Assembly: GCA_943369755.1 (NCBI GenBank)
Contig: CALROG020000024.1
Location: 1 to 59,510, forward strand
Reading direction: 5' to 3'
Length of the DNA: 59,510 bases
Source of the DNA: CALROG01 sp943369755
Lineage (GTDB): Bacteria > Pseudomonadota > Gammaproteobacteria > Burkholderiales > Burkholderiaceae_C
Both the position numbers and the translations under genes were made by a program. Of the stretch, positions 7,740 through 16,071 are shown one piece after another. The notes under the pieces were generated by a model. It was not told the origin of the DNA and ran no database searches. It saw only the letters and a list, made by a program, of their open reading frames with translations. Each line of letters opens with the position of its first letter. The stretch's first letter is position 1.

Positions 7740-8195
7740 ATGAAGTTCATCGCCTCGCTCGCTGCTGCTGCTGCAGCCATTACGCTGGCCCTGCCGGCCT
7801 CGGCCCAGTCGTTTGCCAAACCGGAAGACGCCATCAAATACCGCAAGGCCGCCTTCACGGTCATGGCTGCCAACTTCGGTGTTCTGGGCGCCATGGCCAA
7901 CGGCCGCATTCCGATGGACGCCAAGGCCGCTGCGGACGCCGGTGCAGCCATCGAGGCTGTCTCCAAGTTGCCGTGGGCCGGCTTTGGCGCTGGCACTGAC
8001 AAGGGTGACACCCGTGCTTTGCCTGAAATCTGGACGCAACAGGCCAAGTTCAAAGAGAGCGGCGACAAGATGCAAGCTGAGATGACCAAGCTTGCCGCCG
8101 CTGCCAAAACCGGCAACCTGGACAACATCAAGGCCGCTTTTGGCCCCACAGCGGGCACCTGCAAAGCCTGCCACGACGCTTTCCGCAAGGACTAG
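7740..8195 (+). CDS. Cytochrome c' (class II c-type cytochrome)
   Basis: A 151-residue precursor with a Sec signal peptide (about residues 1-22, ending ALPASA) and a four-helix-bundle class II cytochrome c. The heme-binding CKACH is at 141-145, close to the C-terminus as expected for cytochrome c'. Proteins of this family bind NO or CO at a five-coordinate heme and may protect against nitrosative stress. It is transcribed divergently from the cytochrome b561 gene with 176 bases between and is followed by a terminator. Confidence 0.94.
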   Translation: MKFIASLAAAAAAITLALPASAQSFAKPEDAIKYRKAAFTVMAANFGVLGAMANGRIPMDAKAAADAGAAIEAVSKLPWAGFGAGTDKGDTRALPEIWTQQAKFKESGDKMQAEMTKLAAAAKTGNLDNIKAAFGPTAGTCKACHDAFRKD

Positions 8196-8231
8196 TCGCC
8201 TCTTGGCGCTTGGTGCGCCAACATCAACATG

Positions 8232-8275
8232 AAAGGCCCGGTCGCATCGTGCGCTCCGGGCCTTTTGTGCTTTTT
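8232..8275 (+). terminator. Terminator after cytochrome c'
   Basis: Arms AAAGGCCCGG and CCGGGCCTTTT enclose a 14-base loop, followed by TGTGCTTTTT. The A-tract before the stem makes it potentially bidirectional, serving also the convergent tlpA-like gene that ends at 8288. Confidence 0.85.
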
Positions 8276-8287
8276 GGAGGAGGCGGA

Positions 8288-8788
8288 TCAAGTCTCGGCC
8301 ATCAGCTTTTCGATGAGGCGGTGCAGTTCGGGAAAGTCTGGCGCGCCTACGTAGCGCTTCACGATCTCACCGCGCTTGTTGACGATGTAGGTGGTGGGGG
8401 TGAGCTGGACCTCGCCCCAGGCTTTGGCCACGGCACCGGTGTTGTCGATGGCTACCTTGAAGGGCAACTTGCGCGTTTCGGCGAAGTTCACCACATAGCT
8501 GGGCGGGTCGTAGCTCATCGCAACGGCTACCGTGTCATAGCCGTTGGCTTTGAATTTGTTGTAGGTAGAGACAAGTTGCGGCATTTCGGCCACACAGGTC
8601 ACGCAGCTGGTGGCCCAGAAGTTCACCAGCGTCACCCGCCCCTTCATGTCCGCCGTGGTCTTTTTGGAGCCATCGAGCAACACAAAGGTCGATTGCGGCG
8701 CAGCCGAAGGCGCGCCAGCCAGAAAAACACCACCGACAATTGCCAACAGCACTGCCGCTGCGGCACCATACACAACAGATTTATTCAT
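8288..8788 (-). CDS. TlpA/ResA-like periplasmic thiol-disulfide oxidoreductase
   Basis: A 166-residue thioredoxin-fold protein anchored by an N-terminal helix (VVYGAAAAVLLAIVGGVFL). The active site is C62-V-T-C65 in NFWATSCVTCVAEMP, and the cis-proline region is LTPTTYIVNKRGEIV. Such proteins reduce disulfides in the periplasm, often for cytochrome c maturation, which would fit the neighbouring cytochrome c' gene; the link is an inference. It is divergent from the DUF4197 gene, with 15 bases between the starts. Confidence 0.92.
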   Translation of the reverse strand: MNKSVVYGAAAAVLLAIVGGVFLAGAPSAAPQSTFVLLDGSKKTTADMKGRVTLVNFWATSCVTCVAEMPQLVSTYNKFKANGYDTVAVAMSYDPPSYVVNFAETRKLPFKVAIDNTGAVAKAWGEVQLTPTTYIVNKRGEIVKRYVGAPDFPELHRLIEKLMAET

Positions 8789-8803
8789 TTTGAGAGGTTA
8801 CCC

Positions 8804-9508
8804 ATGGACCGTCGCCAGTTTAATTCCGCCGCCACATCGGCCCTGGGCCTGCTCTCGCTGGCCGCCTGGCAGCAGGCCCGGGCACTGACGCTCAACGACC
8901 TGACCAATACAGAGGCTTCGCAAGGGCTGAAAGCCGCATTGGAAAAAGGCGCGTTGGCGGCAGTCAACCTGCTTGGCAAAACTGATGGATTCCTCGGCAA
9001 CCCAAAAGTTCGAATTCCCTTGCCCGGTTTTCTGGAAGACGCCGCCAAGCTCCTCAAAACCCTGGGCCAAGGCAAGCGCGTTGACGAACTGGTCACCTCA
9101 ATGAACCGCGCTGCGGAATCGGCCGTGCCCATGGCCAAAGACCTCCTGGTCAACGCTGTGAAAGCCATGAACGTGGAGGACGCGCGCAAGATTCTCACCG
9201 GTGGCGAGACCTCGGTGACCGGCTTCTTTGCTGAAAAGACCCGCAGCCCGTTGGCAGAGAAGTTCCTGCCGGTGGTAACCAAGGCCACAGAAAAGGTCGG
9301 GCTTGCCGAAAAATACAACAAGGTCGCGGGCAAGGCGGCTGGCATGGGGCTGGTGAAGAAAGAAGACGCCAATATCCAGCAGTATGTGACTGGCAAGTCG
9401 CTGGATGGCCTGTACCTGATGATTGGTGAAGAAGAGAAAAAGATCCGTCAGGACCCGGTTGGCACCGGCAGTGCGGTGCTCAAGAAGGTGTTTGGCGCGC
9501 TCAAATAG
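8804..9508 (+). CDS. DUF4197 family exported protein
   Basis: A 234-residue precursor starting MDRRQFNSAATSALGLLSLA. The RRQF followed by a mild hydrophobic stretch and ARA suggests a twin-arginine or Sec signal. The mature part matches DUF4197 proteins of proteobacteria, with ALEKGALAAVNLLGKTDGFL, IPLPGFLEDAAKLLKTLGQG, ARKILTGGETSVTGFF and a conserved GLYLMIGEEEKKIRQDP near the end. Its function is unknown. The ATG at 8804 is supported by GAGAGG upstream; longer in-frame extensions lack conserved sequence. Confidence 0.88.
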   Translation: MDRRQFNSAATSALGLLSLAAWQQARALTLNDLTNTEASQGLKAALEKGALAAVNLLGKTDGFLGNPKVRIPLPGFLEDAAKLLKTLGQGKRVDELVTSMNRAAESAVPMAKDLLVNAVKAMNVEDARKILTGGETSVTGFFAEKTRSPLAEKFLPVVTKATEKVGLAEKYNKVAGKAAGMGLVKKEDANIQQYVTGKSLDGLYLMIGEEEKKIRQDPVGTGSAVLKKVFGALK

Positions 9509-9556
9509 CGCGATTTGGCCTTCGTCGTCGTGGCGTATGCCAGGCCGGGATGGCGC

Positions 9557-10792
9557 TCAGATAACCTGGCTTTGCTTCAAGGCCAGGCGTTTGTCGGCAG
9601 GGTAGCGCAGCAACTCGCTGAGCACTTCTTCGGTGTGCTGGCCCAGCAAGGGCGGCGGCAAGTCTCTTCGCACCGGCGTTGCGCTCAACTTCATCGGGCT
9701 GGAAACCAGTTCCAGGCCAGCCTTGACCGGGTGGGCCCATTCGCTCACCATGCCGCGCTGGCGGACCTGGGGGTCTGCAAAAACTTCAGCCAAATTGTTG
9801 ATGGCACCACAGGGCACCTTTGCGGCCTCAAGTGCGGATAGCCAGCTTGCCTTGTCGCGCGACCGCATCACTGCTTCCAGCTGCGGCACCAACTCGGCGC
9901 GGTTGCGCACCCGGCCCTGATTCCTGGCAAAGCGGGGGTCCGTGGCCAGCTCGGGCCGCCCGGCAACCGCGCAAAACTTGGCGTATTGCCCGTCGTTGCC
10001 CACCGCAAGAATGATGTGGTCCCTGCTGCCGTCGGGCGCGGGTGCCACCTCGAATACCTGGTAGGGCACGATGTTCTGGTGGGCGTTGCCGGCTCGGCCC
10101 GGGGCCTTGCCGCTGACCAGGTAGTTGGCCCCCAGGTTGGCCAGCATGGCCACCTGCGTGTCCAGCAAGGCCATGTCCACCTGCTGCCCCTCGCCGGTTC
10201 GTTCTGCATGGCGCAGCGCGGCCAGGATCGCCACCGTCGCGTACATGCCGGTAAACAGATCGGCCACTGCCACCCCCACTTTCTGAGGCCCGCCGCCCAA
10301 ATCGTCCCGCTCGCCGGTCACGCTCATCAGGCCGCCCATGCCCTGGATCGCGTAGTCGTAGCCGGCCCGCTCGCGGTAGGGTCCGGTCTGGCCAAAACCG
10401 GTGATGCTGCAATACACCAGCTTCGGGTTGAGCAGGCGCAGCGTGGCGTAGTCCAGCCCATAGCGCGCCATGTCCCCGACCTTGAAGTTTTCTACGAATA
10501 CGTCGCAACAGGCCACCAGTTCGCGAATCAGCGCCTGCCCTTGCGGCTGGGCGATGTCGCAGGTCACCGAACGCTTGTTGCGATTGGTGCCCAGGTAGTA
10601 GGCGGCCTCGGCGGTTTCGTGGCCGTTCGCATCTGTCAGGAAGGGCGGGCCCCAGGTGCGGGTGTCGTCGCCGCTGCCGGGCCGCTCGATTTTGATCACG
10701 TCGGCACCCAGATCAGCCAAGGTCTGGGTGCACCAGGGCCCGGCGAGCACGCGGGACAGGTCAAGCACACGAATGCCGTCAAGTGAGTTCAT
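9557..10792 (-). CDS. CaiB/BaiF family (family III) CoA-transferase
   Basis: A 411-residue class III CoA-transferase starting MNSLDGIRVLDLSRVLAGPW. The conserved ADLGADVIKIERPGSGDDTR, GQALIRELVACCDVFVENFK and the catalytic-aspartate region GEGQQVDMALLDTQVAML are present. These enzymes move CoA between carboxylic acids through a covalent aspartyl intermediate. The substrate pair (for example succinyl-CoA with a hydroxy or methyl-branched acid) cannot be read from the sequence. It stands alone and is divergent from the lipoprotein gene. Confidence 0.93.
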   Translation of the reverse strand: MNSLDGIRVLDLSRVLAGPWCTQTLADLGADVIKIERPGSGDDTRTWGPPFLTDANGHETAEAAYYLGTNRNKRSVTCDIAQPQGQALIRELVACCDVFVENFKVGDMARYGLDYATLRLLNPKLVYCSITGFGQTGPYRERAGYDYAIQGMGGLMSVTGERDDLGGGPQKVGVAVADLFTGMYATVAILAALRHAERTGEGQQVDMALLDTQVAMLANLGANYLVSGKAPGRAGNAHQNIVPYQVFEVAPAPDGSRDHIILAVGNDGQYAKFCAVAGRPELATDPRFARNQGRVRNRAELVPQLEAVMRSRDKASWLSALEAAKVPCGAINNLAEVFADPQVRQRGMVSEWAHPVKAGLELVSSPMKLSATPVRRDLPPPLLGQHTEEVLSELLRYPADKRLALKQSQVI

Positions 10793-10826
10793 GGGCAGCA
10801 TTTTCGGCGCAAACCGATAATCGGGC

Positions 10827-11333
10827 ATGCGCTTTCTTCTTCTGACCATGGCGCTGCTGGCCGCCTGCAACCCCACGCTGAACTGGCGCGAGGTGCGCGC
10901 AGAGCCCACCACACTGGCGGTATTGCTGCCTTGCAAGCCTGATCGGGGCTCGCGCAGCGTGCCATTTGCCGGCCGCGACACGGTGCTGTCAATGCTGGGC
11001 TGCGACGCTGGCGGCGCGACCTTTGCTGTGGCCTTTGCAGAAATCCCCGAGCCGGCGGCTGCGCCGGAAATCCTGGCGCAGTGGCGGGCCGCCACGTTGG
11101 CCAATATGCGGGGCCGCGCCAGCGCCGAGCAGACCCTTCAAGTCAAGGCTGCGGCGGGCGTGGTGTCGGCGCAGCGCGTTCTTGCTGACGGTCTGCGTGC
11201 CAACGGCAAGGCAGTGCAGAGCCAGGCGGTTTACTTCGCGCGGGGTCGCCATGTGTTCCAGGTCGTGATTTACGCCGACACCTTGGGGCCGGATGCGGCC
11301 GAGACCTTCTTTTCGGGCCTCAAATTCCAATGA
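10827..11333 (+). CDS. Predicted lipoprotein of unknown function
   Basis: A 168-residue protein with a short lipoprotein signal (MRFLLLTMALLAAC) whose lipobox LLAAC gives Cys14 as the lipidated residue. The mature part has two further cysteines and a C-terminal HVFQVVIYADTLGPDAAETF segment; no family is recognised. Its stop overlaps the ATG of the MFS transporter (ATGA), so it is the first gene of an operon that continues through the PTS genes. Confidence 0.8.
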   Translation: MRFLLLTMALLAACNPTLNWREVRAEPTTLAVLLPCKPDRGSRSVPFAGRDTVLSMLGCDAGGATFAVAFAEIPEPAAAPEILAQWRAATLANMRGRASAEQTLQVKAAAGVVSAQRVLADGLRANGKAVQSQAVYFARGRHVFQVVIYADTLGPDAAETFFSGLKFQ

Positions 11334-12589
11334 GTCTGTTGCCGCGCCGCCTTGCAATTGCAGCGTTTCTGGCGTTTGCCTTTGCCTACTTTTTTTCGGC
11401 GTTGTTGCGCGCGATCACCGCCACCCTGTCGCCCACACTTACCCAAGAATTCGGGTTGCATGCGCGTGACCTGGGGTTGCTGGCCGGTGGCTACTTCCTG
11501 GGCTTTGCCGCAACCCAGCTACCACTGGGCACCTGGCTGGACCGTCACGGCCCGAAAAAGGTCATCCTGGCCTTTCTGGGTGTGGCGGTCGTGGGGTGTG
11601 CCGCGTTTGCGCTGGCCACCAGCTTTTCCGGGCTGCTCGGCGCGCGCGTGTTGTGCGGCGTGGGCGTGAGCGCCTGCTTGATGGCACCGCTCACGGGCTT
11701 TAGGCGCTGGCTTGAGCCGACGGCACAGTTACGCGCGAACTCATGGATGCTGATGACCGGCTCATTTGGCATGGTCGCCTCCACGTTGCCGGTGCAATGG
11801 TTGATGCCGCTGGCCGGTTGGCGCCCGCTGTTCTGGGGCCTGGCGTTGTTGATTCTTCTTTCGGCCGCGGTGATCGCCTGGGTCGTACCCACTTGGGCCA
11901 AGCCACCTTCACCGGTTACACCAGTCGCACCAGGGGTGCCAGATGCGCCGCCGCCGGCCAGTTACGCCGAGGTCTGGCGCAACCACTATTTCCGGCGCAT
12001 GACACCTATCGGGTTTTTCAGCTACGGCGGAATGATTGCCTTTCAGACACTTTGGGCGGGCCCGTGGATGGTTCGGGTTGCCGGCTATGCCCCGGCCGAG
12101 GCGGCACAGGGCCTGTTCTGGATCAATGTGTCAATGCTGTTCACCTTTTGGGCCTGGGGCCTGTTCAATCCGCTGCTGGCGCGCCGCGGTCTTGGCACCG
12201 ACCGCCTGATTGCCTGGGGAATGCCTTTCAGCCTGCTCATGCTTGCTATAATTATCATAGCGGGTGACGCAGCAGGCGCGGGGGCTTGGGCCGTTTTTTG
12301 CGTTACTTCCACGTTTGTGTCACTGGCCCAGCCGGCGGTGGGTATGGCGTTCGCCCCGGCGTTGGCGGGGCGGGCCTTGTCGGCCTACAACCTGGTGATC
12401 TTTGCCGGAGTCTTTGTGGTGCAGTGGGGTGTGGGCTTGCTGGTGGACGGGTTCGCTGCGCTGGGGTTGGATACTGTCAACGCGTTTCGGGCGGCGGTCG
12501 GCGTGTTCTTGTTGTGCAGCCTGGCTGCTTATGGCTGGTTCCTTCTGGCCACCCCTGATAATCGGGCCACACCCTTGCCACCCACATGA
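11330..12589 (+). CDS. Major facilitator superfamily transporter
   Basis: A 419-residue 12-helix MFS protein. The first half has LARDLGLLAGGYFLGFA-like helices and the loop motif GTWLDRHGPKKVIL between helices 2 and 3. The second half follows a central hydrophilic loop around 190-215 (PPSPVTPVAPGVPDAPPPAS). The substrate is unknown. Palindromic element B lies inside the gene at 12245-12290 and is read in frame as part of a membrane helix (LAIIIIAGDAAGAGAWAVF). Both ends overlap neighbours by four bases. Confidence 0.92.
   Translation: MSLLPRRLAIAAFLAFAFAYFFSALLRAITATLSPTLTQEFGLHARDLGLLAGGYFLGFAATQLPLGTWLDRHGPKKVILAFLGVAVVGCAAFALATSFSGLLGARVLCGVGVSACLMAPLTGFRRWLEPTAQLRANSWMLMTGSFGMVASTLPVQWLMPLAGWRPLFWGLALLILLSAAVIAWVVPTWAKPPSPVTPVAPGVPDAPPPASYAEVWRNHYFRRMTPIGFFSYGGMIAFQTLWAGPWMVRVAGYAPAEAAQGLFWINVSMLFTFWAWGLFNPLLARRGLGTDRLIAWGMPFSLLMLAIIIIAGDAAGAGAWAVFCVTSTFVSLAQPAVGMAFAPALAGRALSAYNLVIFAGVFVVQWGVGLLVDGFAALGLDTVNAFRAAVGVFLLCSLAAYGWFLLATPDNRATPLPPT
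12245..12296 (+). repeat. Palindromic element copy B, inside the MFS gene
   Basis: GCTATAATTATCATAGC at 12245-12261 is an imperfect 17-nt palindrome followed by GGGTGACGCA, GCGGGGGCTTG and GGCC. It has the same length and order of blocks as the other copies. It is translated in the frame beginning GCT ATA, giving AIIIIAGDAAGAGAWAV. Confidence 0.7.
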
Positions 12590-13041
12590 ACAGCATCCTC
12601 ATCATCGCCCATGCCCCGTTGGCTCATGCCCTGGCGCAGTGCGCGCTGCATGTTTTCCCTGACTGTGCCGGTCAAGTGGCGGCGCTGGATGTTCAGCCCA
12701 ATGTCTCGCCCGAAGAGACGCTGGGCGCAGCGCGCATCTCGCTGGCGCAACTCGGCGACGCACCGGGTGTGAACGGCGTGCTGGTGCTGACCGATATTTT
12801 TGGTGCCACTCCCTGCAATGTTGCGCAGAAGCTGGTGGACGGCACCAGATCAAAGCTGATCGCGGGTGTGAATCTGCCAATGCTGCTGCGCAGTGTGAGC
12901 TATCGCCATGAACCACTCGACGCGCTGGCCACGCGCGCCGTGGCCGGTGGAACACAAGGGGTGATGCTGGTGGCCATCACCGCACCGCAAAACCAGGCTC
13001 GACGAAAACATGATCAAGACCAACACGACCATCAGCAATAA
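12586..13041 (+). CDS. PTS EIIA component, mannose type
   Basis: A 151-residue EIIA-Man domain. His9 in ILIIAHAPLAHAL is the expected phosphorylation site, and VLVLTDIFGATPCNVAQKL is the family-typical segment. With HPr and EI downstream and no EIIB or EIIC in sight, it is likely regulatory rather than a sugar importer, as for the incomplete PTS of many betaproteobacteria. The charged tail RRKHDQDQHDHQQ is encoded in the 32-base overlap with ptsH. The start overlaps the MFS stop (ATGA). Confidence 0.93.
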   Translation: MNSILIIAHAPLAHALAQCALHVFPDCAGQVAALDVQPNVSPEETLGAARISLAQLGDAPGVNGVLVLTDIFGATPCNVAQKLVDGTRSKLIAGVNLPMLLRSVSYRHEPLDALATRAVAGGTQGVMLVAITAPQNQARRKHDQDQHDHQQ

Positions 13042-13279
13042 ACTGGGCCTGCACGCCCGCGCATCAGCCAAGCTCACCAAGCTGGCGGGGAGCTTCCCCT
13101 GCGAGGTCTGGATGAGCCGCGGCGAGCGCCGGGTCAATGCCAAGAGCATCATGGGTGTGATGATGCTGGCGGCCGGGATCGGCACCGAAGTTGGAATTGA
13201 AACCAACGGCGAACGCGAGCAGGAAGCCATGGACGCACTTTTGGCCCTGATCCACGACAAGTTCGGAGAGGGGGAATGA
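13010..13279 (+). CDS. ptsH: Phosphocarrier protein HPr
   Basis: HPr of 89 residues. His15 in NKLGLHARASAKL is the residue phosphorylated by EI. Ser47 in NAKSIMGVMML is the position modified by HPr kinase in organisms that have it. The start at 13010 lies inside the end of the EIIA gene, but the position of the His15 motif leaves little room for a later start. It passes phosphate from EI to EIIA. Confidence 0.96.
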   Translation: MIKTNTTISNKLGLHARASAKLTKLAGSFPCEVWMSRGERRVNAKSIMGVMMLAAGIGTEVGIETNGEREQEAMDALLALIHDKFGEGE

Positions 13280-13364
13280 GTGCGCTGAGCAGCGCCGGGC
13301 CGTCCCAAGCCGCGAGTCTTGTCCTGGGGCGTAGCGAAACACACAAAACGGGGAGCGTGGCGGG
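13280..13364 (+). repeat. Degenerate GC-rich intergenic repeat between ptsH and ptsI
   Basis: This 85-base gap holds a decayed copy of the repeat seen between mreD and mrdA: GTCCCAAGCCGCGAGTCTTG, then GGCGTAGCGAAACACAC and ACGGGGAGCGTGGCGGG. It ends at the ribosome-binding region of ptsI, so it may now supply part of its leader. Confidence 0.5.
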
Positions 13365-15131
13365 ATGACATTTTCAATCCACGGTCTGGCAGTCGCCCGC
13401 GGGATCGCCATCGGGCGGGCCGTGCTGGTGGCGTCCAGCCGCGTGGATGTAGCGCATTACTTCGTCACGGCAAACCAGGTCGAGTCCGAAATTGCGCGGG
13501 TGCGCGCCGGGCGCAACGAGGTGGTGGATGAACTCCATCGGCTACAGCAAAGCATTGCCACCATGGGGCCAAAAGAAGCCCCGCACGAGCTGGCGGCGCT
13601 GCTGGACGTGCACCTGATGCTGTTGCAAGACGAAGAGCTGATCAGCGGCGTCAAGCACTGGATCACCGAGCGCCTATACAACGCCGAATGGGCGCTTACA
13701 ACGCAGCTTGAAGTGATTGCGCGCCAGTTCGACGAAATGGAAGACGAATACCTGCGCGGCCGCAAGGCCGACCTGGAGCAGGTGGTCGAACGCATCTTGC
13801 GTTACATGAAGGGCGTGGCGTCGCCGGTGGCCCCTCCGCCGGTTCAGCGCCGCCGCACCCAGCAAGACTTGCTGCTGGACGACACCATGGACGTGCCGCT
13901 GGTGTTGGTGGCGCACGATCTCTCGCCAGCCGACATGCTGCAGTTCAAGCAAAGCGTGTTTGCCGGTTTTGTGACCGACGTGGGCGGCAAAACCTCCCAT
14001 ACCGCCATCGTGGCGCGCAGCATGGACATCCCGGCGGTGGTGGGTGCGCGCAGCGCCAGCCAGCTGGTGCGCCAGGACGACTGGGTCATCATTGACGGCG
14101 ACGCCGGGGTGATGATTGTTGATCCCTCGCCCATCATCCTGGCTGAATACGGCTTCAAGCAGCGCCAAGGTGAGCTGGAACGCACCCGGCTGGCCCGGCT
14201 GCGGCACACCCCGGCCGTGACACTGGATGGCCAGAAGATCGAGCTATTGGCCAACATCGAGCTGCCCGACGACGCGGCCGCTGCGCTCAATGCCGGGGCC
14301 GTCGGTGTCGGCCTGTTCCGTAGCGAATTTTTGTTCATGGGCCGCCAGGGCAACCTGCCCGGCGAGGACGAGCAGTACCAGGCCTACAAACGCGCGGTCG
14401 AGGGCATGCAGGGGCTGCCGGTGACGATCCGCACGGTGGACGTGGGGGCCGACAAGCCGCTGGATTCAAGCGAGCGCGACGCCGCGCACCTGAACCCTGC
14501 CTTGGGCCTGCGCGCCATCCGCTGGAGCCTGGCCGACCCGGCAATGTTCCTGAACCAGCTACGCGCCATCTTGCGCGCGGCCGCGCATGGCAAGGTGAAC
14601 ATGCTGATTCCGATGCTTGCCCACGCCAGCGAAATCCGCCACACGGTGGCGCTGGTGGACTTTGCCCGGGCTGAACTCGACAACAAGGGCGTGGCTTACG
14701 GCCCGATCAGGCTGGGCGCGATGATCGAGGTGCCCGCCGCCGCGCTGACACTCAAGATTTTCCTGAAGTACTTCGATTTTCTGTCGATTGGCACCAACGA
14801 TCTGATCCAGTACACGTTGGCCATTGACCGTGCCGACGAGTCGGTGGCGCACCTGTACGACCCTTTGCACCCGGCCGTGCTGCGGCTGGTGGCCGAAACC
14901 ATTGCAGAGTGCCACGCCCAGGGCAAGGGCGTCAGCGTCTGCGGTGAAATGGCGGGCGACACTACTCTCACGCGGCTACTGCTGGGCTTGGGCCTGCGCA
15001 GTTTCTCAATGCACCCGGCGCAGATTCTGGCGGTCAAACAGGAGGTTTTGCGCGCGGATACCCAGCGCCTTGTCCCCTGGGCCCTGAGGGTGCTGCAAGC
15101 CGAAGACCCGGCCCAGGTGATGGCCGCCTGA
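13365..15131 (+). CDS. ptsI: PTS enzyme I (phosphoenolpyruvate-protein phosphotransferase)
   Basis: Enzyme I of 588 residues. It has an N-terminal HPr-binding domain, the phospho-histidine domain with His212 in GGKTSHTAIVARSMDIPAVV, and a C-terminal PEP-binding barrel with GVGLFRSEFLFMGR, RTVDVGADKPL, IGTNDLIQYTLAIDR and VCGEMAGD. It takes phosphate from PEP and passes it to HPr. It is the last gene of the lipoprotein-MFS-EIIA-HPr-EI operon. The next gene is convergent. Confidence 0.97.
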   Translation: MTFSIHGLAVARGIAIGRAVLVASSRVDVAHYFVTANQVESEIARVRAGRNEVVDELHRLQQSIATMGPKEAPHELAALLDVHLMLLQDEELISGVKHWITERLYNAEWALTTQLEVIARQFDEMEDEYLRGRKADLEQVVERILRYMKGVASPVAPPPVQRRRTQQDLLLDDTMDVPLVLVAHDLSPADMLQFKQSVFAGFVTDVGGKTSHTAIVARSMDIPAVVGARSASQLVRQDDWVIIDGDAGVMIVDPSPIILAEYGFKQRQGELERTRLARLRHTPAVTLDGQKIELLANIELPDDAAAALNAGAVGVGLFRSEFLFMGRQGNLPGEDEQYQAYKRAVEGMQGLPVTIRTVDVGADKPLDSSERDAAHLNPALGLRAIRWSLADPAMFLNQLRAILRAAAHGKVNMLIPMLAHASEIRHTVALVDFARAELDNKGVAYGPIRLGAMIEVPAAALTLKIFLKYFDFLSIGTNDLIQYTLAIDRADESVAHLYDPLHPAVLRLVAETIAECHAQGKGVSVCGEMAGDTTLTRLLLGLGLRSFSMHPAQILAVKQEVLRADTQRLVPWALRVLQAEDPAQVMAA

Positions 15132-15158
15132 GCGGCATTTGCAGCTTTCGGGCTGCCC

Positions 15159-16007
15159 TCAGCGGGCCCGGGTGCCGAACACGGCGGCCCCCATGATCAA
15201 CAGCGCCGCAATGCCAATGCTCCAGCTCAAGGCGCGCCCGCTTACCAGCATCAGCAGCGTGGTGGAGGCCAATGGCGTGATGTAGCTCAAGATGCCAATC
15301 TGCCGCGCATCGCCCAGCTTGAGCGCCCGGTCCCACAGAAAGAATGCCGCGCCCAGCGGGCCCAGGCCCATCAGCGCCAGCAACAGCCAGTCGGTGCCTG
15401 ACAGCGTGACGGCTGGCTCCAGCAACATATGGCAGACCAAAGACAACAGGCCTGACACCAGCCCGAACAGGCCAATGGCCGCTGTGGGAAACGCGGCGAC
15501 GCGTTGGGTCAACAGGGAGTAGCTGGCCCAGATGAAGGCCGAACCCAGGGCCAGCAAATAGCCCCAGGACCAGCCGCCACCGGCAGTGTCTCGGGCTCCG
15601 AGGATGGCGATGGCCGCACCAGCAAATCCGGCCAGCGCCGCGCCCACATGCACGGCACGCAGCGACACCCCGCGCAGGAACAGGGGGGCCAACACCACTA
15701 TGAACAGTGGCCAGAGGTAGTTGACCAGGTTGGCCTCTACCGCCGGGGCGATGCGCAGCGCGATGAACAACAGGAAGTGAAATCCAAACAGGCCGTAGAC
15801 CCCCAGCGCCAGGGTGGACGGCGGCACCGCCCACAGCCGCGGATTGCGCGCCACCAGTGGCCAGGCCAGCGCGCTGCCGATGACCAGCGCGATGCCGGTC
15901 AGCAGAAACGGCGGCACATGGCGCAGTGCCACACCCAGAGACGCGAGCACCGCCCACAGCGCGATGGCACCCAGGGCAAACAGGTTGGCTTTGGCAGAAG
16001 CTTGCAT
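15159..16007 (-). CDS. EamA/DMT-superfamily permease
   Basis: A 282-residue ten-helix drug/metabolite transporter with two EamA repeats. It starts MQASAKANLFALGAIALWAV and contains VEANLVNYLWPLFIVVLAP, the pattern of YddG-like amino-acid exporters. An upstream ATG at 16031 (MRKLKVHG) is possible; neither has a strong ribosome-binding site. It lies 64 bases downstream of the AraC-type regulator on the same strand, which may control it. Confidence 0.85.
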   Translation of the reverse strand: MQASAKANLFALGAIALWAVLASLGVALRHVPPFLLTGIALVIGSALAWPLVARNPRLWAVPPSTLALGVYGLFGFHFLLFIALRIAPAVEANLVNYLWPLFIVVLAPLFLRGVSLRAVHVGAALAGFAGAAIAILGARDTAGGGWSWGYLLALGSAFIWASYSLLTQRVAAFPTAAIGLFGLVSGLLSLVCHMLLEPAVTLSGTDWLLLALMGLGPLGAAFFLWDRALKLGDARQIGILSYITPLASTTLLMLVSGRALSWSIGIAALLIMGAAVFGTRAR

Positions 16008-16071
16008 GCCATGCACTTTAAGCTTGCGCATCGTCGGGAAACGACGGTTTGCCGTCGCGCAACGGCGGGCA

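Noticed and set aside
8210..8803. An in-frame N-terminal extension of the DUF4197 protein
   Set aside because: The extension is antisense to the TlpA-like gene and precedes a good ribosome-binding site and signal peptide at 8804.
7650..9510. Possible cytochrome c biogenesis operon around the TlpA-like gene
   Set aside because: No ccm or ccs genes are present; only the TlpA-like protein itself is supported.
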